A stretch of DNA of 64,000 nt from Camelus bactrianus (taxonomy: Eukaryota > Chordata > Mammalia > Artiodactyla > Camelidae): positions 20,690,501 through 20,754,500 of the forward strand of contig NC_133558.1 of the NCBI RefSeq assembly GCF_048773025.1. The letters are read 5' to 3'. The position numbers and the translations under genes are program-made. The notes beneath the pieces were generated by a model. It did not search any database. It saw nothing but the letters and a program-made list of their open reading frames with translations, and had not been told where the DNA came from. Of this stretch, positions 13,279-26,772 are shown one piece after another (position 1 is the stretch's first letter; every line of letters starts with the position of its first letter).

Positions 13279-13611
13279 AAAGGAAGAACTCATCTCTCTC
13301 ACCAGGTTTTGAATCGGAACTCTTCCTTTAAGCGCTGGGATAAAATCATGTGCAAAACAATGGGCAGTCAATCTGAGAGGACAGCTTGAAGAACCCAAGT
13401 TAAAGAAAGCTTTGTATTAAACAGATAAAACTACATACTTCTTAGCCTAATCCCCTTCATTTAACCAACCTTCTAATGTCACAGGCTATATATGGTAATT
13501 ATGGTATTCATCTGGAAGGAAGTAACAATGCTATATCACAGGAGGAAAAGGAAGCTAAGAAAAAATATTTCTAGCAAATACATCCAGAAAATAATTTCAG
13601 AAAAAAGTTAC

Positions 13612-13632
13612 CATTTTCATCCTGAAGGAGTT
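13612..13632 (-). CDS. 21-base heptad micro-exon, ELLQDEN
   Basis: Acceptor acttttcag, donor gtaact, phase 1-1, reading ELLQDEN, a coiled-coil-like heptad. It lies in duplicated segment copy 1; the identical copy is at 23690-23710. Confidence 0.68.
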
Positions 13633-15159
13633 CTGAAAAGTAAATAAAAAAAAGACTCATGTAAATGGCAAGGAAAACCAACACAGAAAATAAAAATAAG
13701 AAGAAAATTTCCAAGCATGGAATTCCTAATTCAAAATACAGACCAAAATACATACTTAGTAAAATAATGAAATAATTTTATGACAGATGCTATCTTAGTC
13801 GTAGAATATTGAAATTGATTTTTAGTTTTGCAAATGTTTCTGAGTCACATTAAACAAGATGTCTTTAAGTGAAATGTAATACGTATAATTAGTGGTAAAC
13901 ATATGTGTAAGCCCTGTAAAGGTCTTTTTAGAAGATGCCGCAGCCATTGAGAAAGTGAATGACTATCTGTCTGGGTACAATGTTTTTGCAAGTCTGATGG
14001 TTTCTAATTCTTTGCATTTAACAAAACTGTGATAAAATTAATTATGTTGTCAATTGATAGGGTTTTCAAGATAAGCTCTGAAAGCCTGAACACTCATTCC
14101 TATTTTATCATCTACTGCAGGAAGTCAAGGAATTGAGAGACATGGCTCTAGCCAAATTCGTTCCGTTCTTCACAGTAGAGAATTTCTCAGCAAACAGATC
14201 TTTTGTAAACAAACAGAAAATGAAAGGAATAAAATTGATGCTGATGACTGGCTCATGTATTTGGGGGAAATGCAATTCACAAAAATGAGTTAATGGAGGA
14301 AAACAAATGCTCCACTCATATGAGCAAAGTGTTAGAAAGCTGTGCTTTGTATACGAACTTGATCTCTTTCCTGTAGTGTAACTCTAGGCTTTATTGATGT
14401 CCCTTATAAATCTCTCATGCAATTTCAAGACTAGCTCATTTATAGAATGGGCATTTTGTTGAAAGACAGCATTTGGCAGTCCTTACAACTTACAGAATTT
14501 AAGTTTTTATGTACTATGCACACATTTACTTGCCCTACACTCTTGGAGGAAACCTCTCAGGTGGTGTTATATCCACTGTGTGGTCTTTTGACTCATCTCT
14601 CTTGTATTTGCTAGACTAAAACATCAGTGAACACTGATCTCTGTCTCTCAAGTTACAACCTTCCCACATTTAGATGCCTTTTAGGATATAATTCCTCACT
14701 TGAAAAGAAGGTGGAAAAATATTATCTCATATACATTCCTATTAGGAAAAACTCATCATTGTGATTTAAATATCAGGAAGGGAACAGAAAAGAGGTGTTA
14801 TGTAGCAGTAAAGAGGGATCTATATTAAATGAACCCATCTTGGAGAAAAGTGATAGGTCAGAAGTTTAAAATACCCAAATTTGACACATATCTTAGGGGT
14901 AAAATTCTGTTCACCAGAAGACCCTGTCTTCTTGATTGCAATGACTAGAAATATGAAAGAGGTTAACAATGGCATATATTGAATAGCAAATGAAGATGGA
15001 TAACCTAAGTTGGAAGGATAAGATACGTGACATAAAGTCGCGTAAAAACACATCTCTGTTTCCAGTAAGGGAGTTGATCATTAAGAGTTGAAGGCAAGGG
15101 CACAAGAAATATATGAGAAAATCACAAGGTACACAGTGGAATACATTATTTGTACTTGC

Positions 15160-15180
15160 CCTTTCTCTGTTTACTCATCT
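15160..15180 (-). CDS. 21-base micro-exon with GC donor, EMSKQRK
   Basis: Acceptor ctttttag and donor gcaagt, a GC-AG intron with the consensus context GG|GCAAGT. Phase 1-1, reading EMSKQRK. Flanks are paralogous to the 27-base VNDKCEEEN exons near 49.7, 57.5 and 63.9 kb. Identical copy at 25238-25258. Confidence 0.55.
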
Positions 15181-16514
15181 CTAAAAAGTAAAAGGAAGAA
15201 GTAAACAATTCGTTCCAAATCAAAGCATAATGTCAGGAAGGAAGGAGAACAAAAATTGGGATCCCTTTCATAGTTTACTCTGTGGTGCAACTTGTGAAAA
15301 CTGGAACCATAAGGTTCCAAAGGACATCTGACCAATCAGAGGCAATGTTGTTTTACATCCCTCCATCACTTCATGTAAAGGGAACTAAATTAAGAAATGA
15401 AACCGTAAGAGGAGATAGGGCAGGAATTCTTTGGGGATGTACAAAATCAGTCATTCCTCTTTCATTGGGCCGTCCTTCTTCACAACAAAATGCAGACATA
15501 CACACAGGGATGAGACAGGCACTTAAAAAGTGATGAGGAAGCATACACCCATGTGTGCAAAACTGGATCTGTAGCAGTAGTCGTATGAGACGTACGACAT
15601 ACATTAAAGAGATATACTCTTAAATTCCACTCCCAGGAAAACAAGAATGTAATAGAAATAGTCACGAGAAAGGGAGAATATTAAAGTTTGAATAATGTCT
15701 CTTGCAAGAGAATAGTGCTTGTGTCCTTCACTCAATATTTTCAGTATTGGGAGAGATATTTGAACTTTCTTTAAGATATATAATTCTTCTAAAAATATTT
15801 AATGGGATTTGCAGTTTGCTGATTTGATAATTGTGTCAACGAATGCAAAAGAATAAAGAATAATGAGTAGGGTTGGAGTTTGTTTTAACAAGGCAGGAAA
15901 AGTTAAGTAACACATGTAGATATCCGGGAATATTGTTCATATGTTCAAAGACAGGGGAAGAGCCCAAGTTTACACTTCACTGAAGAATGATATCATATAC
16001 TACGCAAGCTTGGAAAGGGCAGTGAACAGGGAAACTTAGCACTTTCGATGTCTTCTCTCATCACTTAAGGTTTTGAAGACATATCAAGTGCATGATGTAG
16101 TGGCCCCTCAAACTTGGAATGCCTGACAGAGGTACTATGTTTGGAAGTTTCCTACAAATATATATAGGATAGAAACCATCTCCCTATCAGCTTAATGCCT
16201 TTCATCTCACCACCTTCCTAAGAAAATCATGGCAAACCTGTGTGATGCAGAAGAATCCAGTCTTTATAGGGAAGGCATGGCATGAAATGCGAAGAGAAGG
16301 AATGGAAAAGTAGAGAAGGGAGGGAGACAGAAATGGACAGAACTGAAACGAGAGAAGTCCAACACCGAAAAATTTGGGTGGAACTAGTAGACATGCAGAA
16401 GAAAGGTTTTCCAAAGCAAGGCATATAGATAAAAAAGGTCAGGAAATGTTAAAGACATCAAGAAAGCAGTCATTTTAAAGGGAGTCAAGAGTAAAGGGAT
16501 ATCAGAAAATTTAC

Positions 16515-16535
16515 CAAGCCTTCTCCGAAGTTCTT
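16515..16535 (-). CDS. 21-base heptad micro-exon, EELRRRL
   Basis: Acceptor atttttcag, donor gtaaat, phase 1-1, reading EELRRRL, the clearest heptad in the window. A (CA)n run lies at 16648-16687, which is (TG)n upstream in the transcript. Identical copy at 26593-26613. Confidence 0.72.
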
Positions 16536-16646
16536 CTGAAAAATAAATGGAAAGATAAATGTAAATTTCATGGGAAATAACTACAGAAAGAATTCAAATT
16601 TACTGAAAAGTTTATATTTAAAATTAACCATATCCAGTTTCAAACG

Positions 16647-16647
<1 letters not shown>

Positions 16648-16687
<40 letters not shown>
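16648..16687. repeat. (CA)n microsatellite upstream of exon EELRRRL
   Basis: About 20 CA units. In the minus-strand transcript this is (UG)n about 110 bases before the exon acceptor. Partner at 26727-26769. Confidence 0.9.
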
Positions 16688-16690
<3 letters not shown>

Positions 16691-17173
16691 GGCTCATAGG
16701 TCAGTATTGGCCAGAGATATGCTATAGTGCACGAAAAGGGGAGAAGTGGAGTTAATTTAATTTATCGAAAAACTTTAGGTATATTAGTTCTGATGTTCAA
16801 TTTGTAAACTTATTCTTGATCCCTTTGATAATATTTAGGTTCCTGTTGTTCCATTTGTTACCTTTAGTATGGTCGTTGGATGCTTTTAAATATATTAGTC
16901 AATTCTCATCATTGTGGTGAGTAGCTCATACGAACTTGCCACAGACACAGTATGAGGCAATACTGAAACACTGTTCTTAAAGGTAATAATACAAGGTCCG
17001 GTTTCCTGGTACCTCTTTTCACAACGTTATTTCCACTGATTAATTTGCAACCTTGTATTTGAGTTTCTGTTTTAATTTATGCATGAATGAATCTTATCTC
17101 AACCAAATCACATGGGTGCTGAATCCAGGAGAGAGAAAGGAATGGTTTCTCTGAGAGAGATTCTATGTCCCAC

Positions 17174-17199
17174 CACACTTTTATTGTGCTTCCTTCTAT
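17174..17199 (-). pseudogene. Decayed 27-base-type micro-exon (26 bases)
   Basis: Aligned to exon 8895-8921 this copy has acceptor tctctcag but only 26 bases and a poor donor (gtggga). Using it would shift the frame, so I treat it as a dead exon. The same state is found at 27256-27281. Confidence 0.6.
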
Positions 17200-17424
17200 C
17201 TGAGAGAAAATATCTAAACACACATACATGAAATAGGTTTTCTGAGCATTATGAAGAAGCTACAACCCAAACTCCACATCTCTTAATTATTATTGTTTCA
17301 ACATTTTCATGTCCCACCCATTTGGTCTTTAAATAGGTAGATCTCTGAAATCCAGTCCATTGAAAACATCAGTACAACATAAAGAACAGCGTGCGATATG
17401 TAGGGATATAAAGTTTTAAGCAAT

Positions 17425-17750
17425 TCTTGTGTTATGGTATTAAAAAGAGGTGTAGAATATTTTAGAACATTGACTCAGTCTTTAGTGATATATCATCCAT
17501 GAAGTTCACCTGAGTGAAACAAGTACGTATAAAGAACCCAAAGGAAGAGTAATTTGGTGAATTAGTAATCAAATGGGTAGGAGTGAAAATGAAAGAAGAG
17601 TAATAACTATGGTTGGAATTGAAACTGACCAGACATGATCAGGCAAAAATATTTGTATACATTGGATCACTTGGGAGTATGGTCAAGAGAAGTGGACAAG
17701 CAAGCCTCAAGTTTAAACTTACCATCAGTTATAGACTAATGTGTAAGTCA
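17425..17750. other. Intron unit sequence without intact exon
   Basis: Paralogous to about 9130-9520 (shared order of caattcttgt, tgagtgaa and later motifs). No splice-competent micro-exon seen. Confidence 0.6.
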
Positions 17751-17762
17751 AAAGGAGAAACT

Positions 17763-19334
17763 TGAGAGCCTTGTGTTTAGGCAGCCACAAGCAGGCCTTC
17801 ACAGTGGAGACCTGCTCCTAACATGCTCCATGGTTGAGTGGAGCTGGTGGTGAGGCTCCCCAGTTAGATAAAACTCTTGATGGGGCTCCACAGTTGGCAT
17901 CGAGGGAGAGAGAGAGAGAGCACGAGAGAGCAAGTGAGAGCAGCCTGAGATGGCTCCGTATATCTTATGGTGCTTAAAATATTTTGTGATTTTAAGTGCA
18001 CTGCTGGGACGCATAGGATGTCACCTACAGAGGACCACTTCTCCAAGGTCGAGAAATGTAGCTGACCTACTGCATACATGAAAATGCAAGTAGCAATTTA
18101 GAAAAAATGAGATGGCAGAGGAATATGTTCCAGGTGAAGGAACATTATAAAACCCTAGAAGATGAACTGTATGATGTTGAGATAGGCGATGTACTTGAAA
18201 AAGAGTTCAGAGTAATGATCAAAGAACTTGGGAGGAGACTGGATGCATAGAGGTAGAAATGAGAAGTTTTTAACAAAAAATTAGAAAATATAAAGAACAA
18301 CCAAACAGAATTGAAGAATACAATAACTGAAATGAAAAATACGCTAGAAGGAATCAGTAATAGACTAAATGAGGCAGAAGAACAGATTAGTGAGCTGGAA
18401 GACAGAGCAGTGGATGTCACTGCCACTGAACAGAAAAAAGAAAGAAGAATGAAAAGAAATGAGGAGAGTTTCAGAGACTTCTGGGACAACATCAAGCTTG
18501 CTCATATTCATGTTATATGAGTCCCAGAAGGAGAAAAGAGAAAGAAGGGGCCTGAGAAAATATTTGAAGAGATAGTAGCGGAAAACTTTCCTAACTAAGT
18601 TAGAAAGAAAAGAGTCATCCAAGTCTAGGAAGTGAAGAGAGAATTAACCCACAGAGAAACACACCATGACACAATGTAATCAAATGACAAATTAAATATA
18701 AAGACAGAATATTAAAGGAACGAGGGAAAAGCAACAAATAACATAGAAGGGAGTTTCCATAAGGCTATCAGCTGATTTTTCAGCAGAAATTCTGCAGGCT
18801 GGAAAGAAATGGCAAAATATACTTACAATGATGAAAGAGAACAACCTACAATCAACAAGACTCTACCTAACAAGGGTCTCGTTCAGATTTGACAGAGAAA
18901 TCCAAAGCTTTACAGACAAGCAAAAACTAAAAGAGTTCAGCACCACTAAGCCAACCTTACAACAAATGTGAAAGGAACTTCTCTAGGCGGAAAAGGAAAG
19001 CCCGAAACTACAAGCAAGAAAATTATGACCGGGAAAAGCTCCCTGTAAAGGCAAACATACAGTAAAGGTGGAAACTATCCACACACAAACTAATAGGGAA
19101 GTTAAAAGACTAAAGTAGTAAATCATCTGTATCCACAATAAACAGTTAAAGAATACATAAAACAATTAGGTGTAAAATATAAAATCATAATAATTGTGAA
19201 AGGAGGAGAGTAAAAATGCAGGGTATCTAAAGTGCATTGGAAATTAAGAAATCATCAAACTAAAACAAGCAATTATCTATCTATCTATCTAAATAGACAG
19301 ATAGATAGATAGATAGACACCACCACTGTCTATT

Positions 19335-19381
<47 letters not shown>

Positions 19382-22300
19382 GTATATATATAGACTGCTA
19401 CACAAACACCTCATGGTAACCACAGAAACAAAATCTATAATATATATACACACAAAAAGGAAAGAAGAATCCAAACGTCATATTAAAGATAGTCATCAAA
19501 TCACAAGAGAAGAAAACAAAAGGAGAAGGGGAAAACAAGACCTACAAAAACAAATCCAAAAAAATTAAGAAAATGGCAGTGGGAATATACACACGGATAG
19601 TTAACCTTAAACATAAATGGGCTAAATGCTCCAATCAAAATACATAAAGAGGCTGAATGGATACAAAAACAGGACCAGTATATATGCTGCCTATAAGAGA
19701 CTCACATCAGATCTAGAGACAAATGTAGACTTAAAGAAAGGGGATGGAAAAAGGTATTCCATGCAAATGGAAATCCTAAGGAAGCTGGATACTTATTTCA
19801 GACAAAATGGACTTTAAAATGAAGAGTGTTACAAGAGACAAAGAAGGACACTACTTAATAATCAAGGGATCAATCCAAGAAGAAAATATAACAACTATAA
19901 ATATATATGCACACAACATAGGGAGACCTAAATTATAAGGCAAAGGTTAACAGACATAGAAGGAGAAATTGACAGTAAAACAAGAATAGTAGGGACTTTA
20001 ACACCCCACTTACATCAGTGGACAGATCATACAGATAGAAAATCAATGAGGAAACACTGGCCTTAATGACACATTACAGCAGATGGAGTTAATTGACGTC
20101 TAGAGAGCATTCCATCTTAAAGCAGCAGAATTATCGTTCTTTTCAAGGTACATGGAACATTCTCCAGGATAGATCCCATGCTGGGTCAGAAAGCTAGCCT
20201 CAGTAAGTTTAAGAAAACTGAAATCGTATCAAGCATCATTTCTGACCACAATGCTATGAGGCTAGAAATCAACTACAAGAAAAAAAACTGTAAAAATGCA
20301 AACACATGAAAGGTAAACAATATGCTATTGAACAACCAGTGGATCACTAAAGAAATCAAACAGGAAATTTAAAAATTACCTAGAGGCAAATGAAAGTGAA
20401 AACACAATGATCCAAAACCTGCGAAGCACAGCAAAAGCAGTTCTAAGAGGGAAGTTTAGAGCAATACAAGCTTACCTCAGGGAACAAGAAAAATCTTGGA
20501 TAAACAACCTAACCTTACACCTAAAGCAACCAGAGAAAGAAGAAAAAACAAAACCCAGAGTTAGGAGAAGAAAATCATAAATATTAGAGCAGAAAGAAGT
20601 GAAATAGACACTTAAAAAAAAAAAAAAAGAAAAGAAAAAATCAATGGAACTAAAAGCTGGTTCCTTGAAAAGATAAACAAAATTGCCAAACCTTTAGTCA
20701 GACCCATCAAGAAAAAAAGAGAGAGGGCCCAAGTTAATGATGTCAGAAATGAAAAAGAAGTTACAACTGACACTACAGAAATACAGAGGCTCGTATGAGG
20801 CTACTATAAGCAACTGTATGCCAAAGAAAGGACAATGTAGAAGAAACGGACAATTTCTTAGAAAAGTACAATTTTCCAAGAGTCAACCAGGAAGAAATAG
20901 AAAATATGAACAGACCAGTTACCGGTACTGAAATTGAATCAGTGATTTAGTAACTTGTAACACACAAAAATCCTGGATCAGTTGGCATCACAGGGGAATC
21001 CTCCCAGTTAGAAAAGAGTTAACACCTATCCTTCTGAAACTACTCAGAAAAATCGCAGAGGAAGGAATACTTCAAACTCATTCTATGAGGCTAGCATCAC
21101 CCTGATACGAAAACCAGACAAAGATACCACACACACAAAAGGAAATTACAGGCCAACATCACTGATGAACACAGATGCAAAAATCCTCAATAAAATGCTA
21201 GCAAACCAAATCCAACAATACATTAAAAGGAGCAAACGCTATGATAAAGTGGGATTTACCCCAGGGATGCAAGGAATTTTCATCACTCCCAGGTCAGTCA
21301 ATGTGTTGTACCACATTAAGCTATTAATAAATAAAAGCCATATGATTAGCTCAATAGATGCAGAAAAAGCTTTCCCTAAAATTCAGCATCCATTTATGAC
21401 AAAAAAAAAAAGTCTTCAGAAAGTGAGCATAGAGGGAATCTCAACATAATAAAGGCCTGAACATAATACCTCAACATAATAAAGGGCATACATGAGTATA
21501 GCTCATCAATGAAGTCAGTAGTGTTGCAGGATGGAAAATTAATATAGAGAAATCTCTTGCATTTCTATATACTAATAATGAATTATCAGATAGAGGAATG
21601 AAAGAAACAATCTGATACCATCAAATCATAAAGAATAAAATACTTAGGAATAAACCTACCTAAGGAGGTAAAAGACCTGTACTCCAAAAACTGTAAGATG
21701 CTGATGAAAGTAATTGAAGAAGACACAAATAGATAAAAGATATACTGTGTTCTTGGACTGGAAGAATCAGTATTGTTAAAATGACCATACCACCCAAGGC
21801 AATCTACAGACTTAATGCAATCCCTGTCAAATTACCAATGGTGATCTTCACAGAATTACAATGAAAAATGTTAAAATTTGCATGGGAACACAAAAGATCC
21901 CAAAAGGCAGAACAATCCTGAGAAAGAGAAATGGAGCTGGTGTAATCACACTGCCTGACTTCAGACTAAACTACAAAAAGCTACAGTAATTGAAACAGTA
22001 TGGTACCAGCACAAAAGCGCAGACATACAGATTAATGGAACAGAATAGAGAGCCCAGAAGTAAGCCCATACATTTAAGGTCAACTATTCTATGACAAAGG
22101 AGGCAAGATATACAAAGGAGAAAAGAGCCTCTTCTGTGGTGCTGGAAAACTAGACAGCTACATGTGAAAGAATGAAATCAGAACATTCTCTAACACCATA
22201 TTAAAAAATAATCTCAAAAATGGATTAAAGACCTAAATGTAAGACCAGATACTATAAAACATCTAGAGGAAAACATAGGCAGAACACTCTGACAAGAATC

Positions 22301-22533
22301 CCAGCAATATTTTTTTGGATGTCTCTCCTAGAGAAATAGAAATAAAAATGCAAATAAATGAATGGGACCTAATCAAACTTAAAACGTTTTGCACAGCAAA
22401 AGAAATGATGAGCAAACTGAAAAGCAGTCTACGAACTGGGGGAATATATTTGTAAATGATGCGACTGACAAGGGATTAATTTCCAAAATATACAAACAGC
22501 TCATACAGCTAAATATATATATCTATGTATAAA

Positions 22534-22581
<48 letters not shown>

Positions 22582-23356
22582 CATACTATGTATAAAAATA
22601 TGTATAACTATATGTATAAATCCAATCAAAAAATGGGCAGATGATCCAAATAGACATTTCTCCAAAGAAGACATACAGATGGCCAAGAGACACATGAAAA
22701 GGTACTCAATATCACTATCAGAGAAATGCAAATCAAAACTACAATAAGGTATCACCTCACACGAGTCAAAATGGCCATTATCAAAAAGTCTACGAATAAT
22801 AAATGCTGGAGAGGGTGTAGAAAAAAGTACCTTCCTACAGTGTTGGTAGGAATGTAAATTAGTACAGTCACTGTGGAGAGCAGTATGGAGGTTCCTGAGA
22901 AAACTAAAATCAAGAGTTACCATATGATCCAGCAATTCCATTCTTGGGCATGTACCCAGAAAAAAACTCTAATTCAAAAAGACGCATGCACCCCCATGTT
23001 CATAGAAGCACTAGGTACAATATGCAAGATGTGGAAGCAACCTAAATGTCCACGGGCAGATGAATGGATAAAGATACACACACATACATACATACAAAGA
23101 CTATTACTCAGCCATAAAAAAGAATGAAATAGTGCCATTTGCAGCAACATGGATGGACCTAGACATTATCATACCAAGTGAAGTAAGTCAGGCAGAGAAA
23201 GACAAACGTATGATATGACTTATGTGTGGAATCTAAAAAATGATACAAATTAACTTTTTTACAAAACAGTAAGAGACTCACATTCATGGAAAAGAAACTT
23301 ACGGTTACCAAAGGGGATAGCAGTGGGGGATGGGAGGTCAGAGAAAGATAAATTAG
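17763..23356 (+). mobile_element. Near full-length, decayed LINE-1 with target-site duplication
   Basis: About 5.6 kb: 5' region from 17763, ORF1 coiled-coil relic at 18311-18520 (MKNTITEMKNTLEGISNRLN), ORF2 from about 19.6 kb with many stops, then the start of the 3' UTR. Flanked by 12-base near-repeats aaaggagaaact (17751-17762) and aaaggaagaact (23357-23368), read as a target-site duplication. The usual 3' tail and poly(A) are missing. The insertion point corresponds to about 9525 in the paralogous unit. Confidence 0.85.
19273..19381. repeat. GATA tetranucleotide inverted repeat
   Basis: A (CTAT)n stretch ending in taaatagacag is followed, after a short spacer, by its reverse complement ctgtctatttagatagatag and a longer (GATA)n run. 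The arms of about 24 bases pair perfectly. Confidence 0.85.
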
Positions 23357-23689
23357 AAAGGAAGAACTCATCTCTCTCACCAGGTTTTGAATCGGAACTC
23401 TTCCTTTAAGCGCTGGGATAAAATCATGTGCAAAACAATGGGCAGTCAATCTGAGAGGACAGCTTGAAGAACCCAAGTTAAAGAAAGCTTTGTATTAAAC
23501 AGATAAAACTACATACTTCTTAGCCTAATCCCCTTCATTTAACCAACCTTCTAATGTCACAGGCTATATATGGTAATTATGGTATTCATCTGGAAGGAAG
23601 TAACAATGCTATATCACAGGAGGAAAAGGAAGCTAAGAAAAAATATTTCTAGCAAATACATCCAGAAAATAATTTCAGAAAAAAGTTAC

Positions 23690-23710
23690 CATTTTCATCC
23701 TGAAGGAGTT
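23690..23710 (-). CDS. 21-base heptad micro-exon, ELLQDEN (second copy)
   Basis: Identical to exon 13612-13632 with the same splice signals, carried by copy 2 of the 6.9 kb duplication. Confidence 0.62.
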
Positions 23711-25237
23711 CTGAAAAGTAAATAAAAAAAAGACTCATGTAAATGGCAAGGAAAACCAACACAGAAAATAAAAATAAGAAGAAAATTTCCAAGCATGGAA
23801 TTCCTAATTCAAAATACAGACCAAAATACATACTTAGTAAAATAATGAAATAATTTTATGACAGATGCTATCTTAGTCGTAGAATATTGAAATTGATTTT
23901 TAGTTTTGCAAATGTTTCTGAGTCACATTAAACAAGATGTCTTTAAGTGAAACGTAATACGTATAATTAGTGGTAAACATATGTGTAAGCCCTGTAAAGG
24001 TCTTTTTAGAAGATGCCGCAGCCATTGAGAAAGTGAATGACTATCTGTCTGGGTACAATGTTTTTGCAAGTCTGATGGTTTCTAATTCTTTGCATTTAAC
24101 AAAACTGTGATAAAATTAATTATGTTGTCAATTGATAGGGTTTTCAAGATAAGCTCTGAAAGCCTGAACACTCATTCCTATTTTATCATCTACTGCAGGA
24201 AGTCAAGGAATTGAGAGACATGGCTCTAGCCAAATTCGTTCCGTTCTTCACAGTAGAGAATTTCTCAGCAAACAGATCTTTTGTAAACAAACAGAAAATG
24301 AAAGGAATAAAATTGATGCTGATGACTGGCTCATGTATTTGGGGGAAATGCAATTCACAAAAATGAGTTAATGGAGGAAAACAAATGCTCCACTCATATG
24401 AGCAAAGTGTTAGAAAGCTGTGCTTTGTATACGAACTTGATCTCTTTCCTGTAGTGTAACTCTAGGCTTTATTGATGTCCCTTATAAATCTCTCATGCAA
24501 TTTCAAGACTAGCTCATTTATAGAATGGGCATTTTGTTGAAAGACAGCATTTGGCAGTCCTTACAACTTACAGAATTTAAGTTTTTATGTACTATGCACA
24601 CATTTACTTGCCCTACACTCTTGGAGGAAACCTCTCAGGTGGTGTTATATCCACTGTGTGGTCTTTTGACTCATCTCTCTTGTATTTGCTAGACTAAAAC
24701 ATCAGTGAACACTGATCTCTGTCTCTCAAGTTACAACCTTCCCACATTTAGATGCCTTTTAGGATATAATTCCTCACTTGAAAAGAAGGTGGAAAAATAT
24801 TATCTCATATACATTCCTATTAGGAAAAACTCATCATTGTGATTTAAATATCAGGAAGGGAACAGAAAAGAGGTGTTATGTAGCAGTAAAGAGGGATCTA
24901 TATTAAATGAACCCATCTTGGAGAAAAGTGATAGGTCAGAAGTTTAAAATACCCAAATTTGACACATATCTTAGGGGTAAAATTCTGTTCACCAGAAGAC
25001 CCTGTCTTCTTGATTGCAATGACTAGAAATATGAAAGAGGTTAACAATGGCATATATTGAATAGCAAATGAAGATGGATAACCTAAGTTGGAAGGATAAG
25101 ATACGTGACATAAAGTCGCGTAAAAACACATCTCTGTTTCCAGTAAGGGAGTTGATCATTAAGAGTTGAAGGCAAGGGCACAAGAAATATATGAGAAAAT
25201 CACAAGGTACACAGTGGAATACATTATTTGTACTTGC

Positions 25238-25258
25238 CCTTTCTCTGTTTACTCATCT
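25238..25258 (-). CDS. 21-base micro-exon with GC donor, EMSKQRK (second copy)
   Basis: Identical to exon 15160-15180, including the gcaagt donor, in copy 2 of the 6.9 kb duplication. Confidence 0.5.
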
Positions 25259-26592
25259 CTAAAAAGTAAAAGGAAGAAGTAAACAATTCGTTCCAAATCA
25301 AAGCATAATGTCAGGAAGGAAGGAGAACAAAAATTGGGATCCCTTTCATAGTTTACTCTGTGGTGCAACTTGTGAAAACTGGAACCATAAGGTTCCAAAG
25401 GACATCTGACCAATCAGAGGCAATGTTGTTTTACATCCCTCCATCACTTCATGTAAAGGGAACTAAATTAAGAAATGAAACCGTAAGAGGAGATAGGGCA
25501 GGAATTCTTTGGGGATGTACAAAATCAGTCATTCCTCTTTCATTGGGCCGTCCTTCTTCACAACAAAATGCAGACATACACACAGGGATGAGACAGGCAC
25601 TTAAAAAGTGATGAGGAAGCATACACCCATGTGTGCAAAACTGGATCTGTAGCAGTAGTCGTATGAGACGTACGACATACATTAAAGAGATATACTCTTA
25701 AATTCCACTCCCAGGAAAACAAGAATGTAATAGAAATAGTCACGAGAAAGGGAGAATATTAAAGTTTGAATAATGTCTCTTGCAAGAGAATAGTGCTTGT
25801 GTCCTTCACTCAATATTTTCAGTATTGGGAGAGATATTTGAACTTTCTTTAAGATATATAATTCTTCTAAAAATATTTAATGGGATTTGCAGTTTGCTGA
25901 TTTGATAATTGTGTCAACGAATGCAAAAGAATAAAGAATAATGAGTAGGGTTGGAGTTTGTTTTAACAAGGCAGGAAAAGTTAAGTAACACATGTAGATA
26001 TCCGGGAATATTGTTCATATGTTCAAAGACAGGGGAAGAGCCCAAGTTTACACTTCACTGAAGAATGATATCATATACTACGCAAGCTTGGAAAGGGCAG
26101 TGAACAGGGAAACTTAGCACTTTCGATGTCTTCTCTCATCACTTAAGGTTTTGAAGACATATCAAGTGCATGATGTAGTGGCCCCTCAAACTTGGAATGC
26201 CTGACAGAGGTACTATGTTTGGAAGTTTCCTACAAATATATATAGGATAGAAACCATCTCCCTATCAGCTTAATGCCTTTCATCTCACCACCTTCCTAAG
26301 AAAATCATGGCAAACCTGTGTGATGCAGAAGAATCCAGTCTTTATAGGGAAGGCATGGCATGAAATGCGAAGAGAAGGAATGGAAAAGTAGAGAAGGGAG
26401 GGAGACAGAAATGGACAGAACTGAAACGAGAGAAGTCCAACACCGAAAAATTTGGGTGGAACTAGTAGACATGCAGAAGAAAGGTTTTCCAAAGCAAGGC
26501 ATATAGATAAAAAAGGTCAGGAAATGTTAAAGACATCAAGAAAGCAGTCATTTTAAAGGGAGTCAAGAGTAAAGGGATATCAGAAAATTTAC

Positions 26593-26613
26593 CAAGCCTT
26601 CTCCGAAGTTCTT
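26593..26613 (-). CDS. 21-base heptad micro-exon, EELRRRL (second copy)
   Basis: Identical to exon 16515-16535, in copy 2 of the 6.9 kb duplication. It is followed on the plus strand by a slightly longer (CA)n run at 26727-26769. Confidence 0.65.
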
Positions 26614-26724
26614 CTGAAAAATAAATGGAAAGATAAATGTAAATTTCATGGGAAATAACTACAGAAAGAATTCAAATTTACTGAAAAGTTTATATTTAAA
26701 ATTAACCATATCCAGTTTCAAACG

Positions 26725-26772
<48 letters not shown>

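Larger units (their letters stand above)
10499..17424. repeat. Large duplication, copy 1
   Basis: About 6.9 kb nearly identical to 20576-27506. The visible differences are mostly at simple repeats (A-rich run near 10540, TA run near 12480, CA run near 16650), plus a few substitutions, including two close to the left breakpoint and one near 13876. It begins abruptly inside L1 ORF2. It contains a 3' L1 part, exons 13612-13632, 15160-15180 and 16515-16535, and a dead 27-type exon. At the right end it runs naturally into unit sequence paralogous to 9.1-9.5 kb. Confidence 0.93.

Noticed and set aside
13990-14128. Intron loss: the 9.8-10.4 kb paralogue lacks a segment that starts near gt and contains ctactgcag
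   Set aside because: The junction in the shorter copy does not match precise removal between GT and AG; it lies between caag repeats, so a simple deletion fits better.
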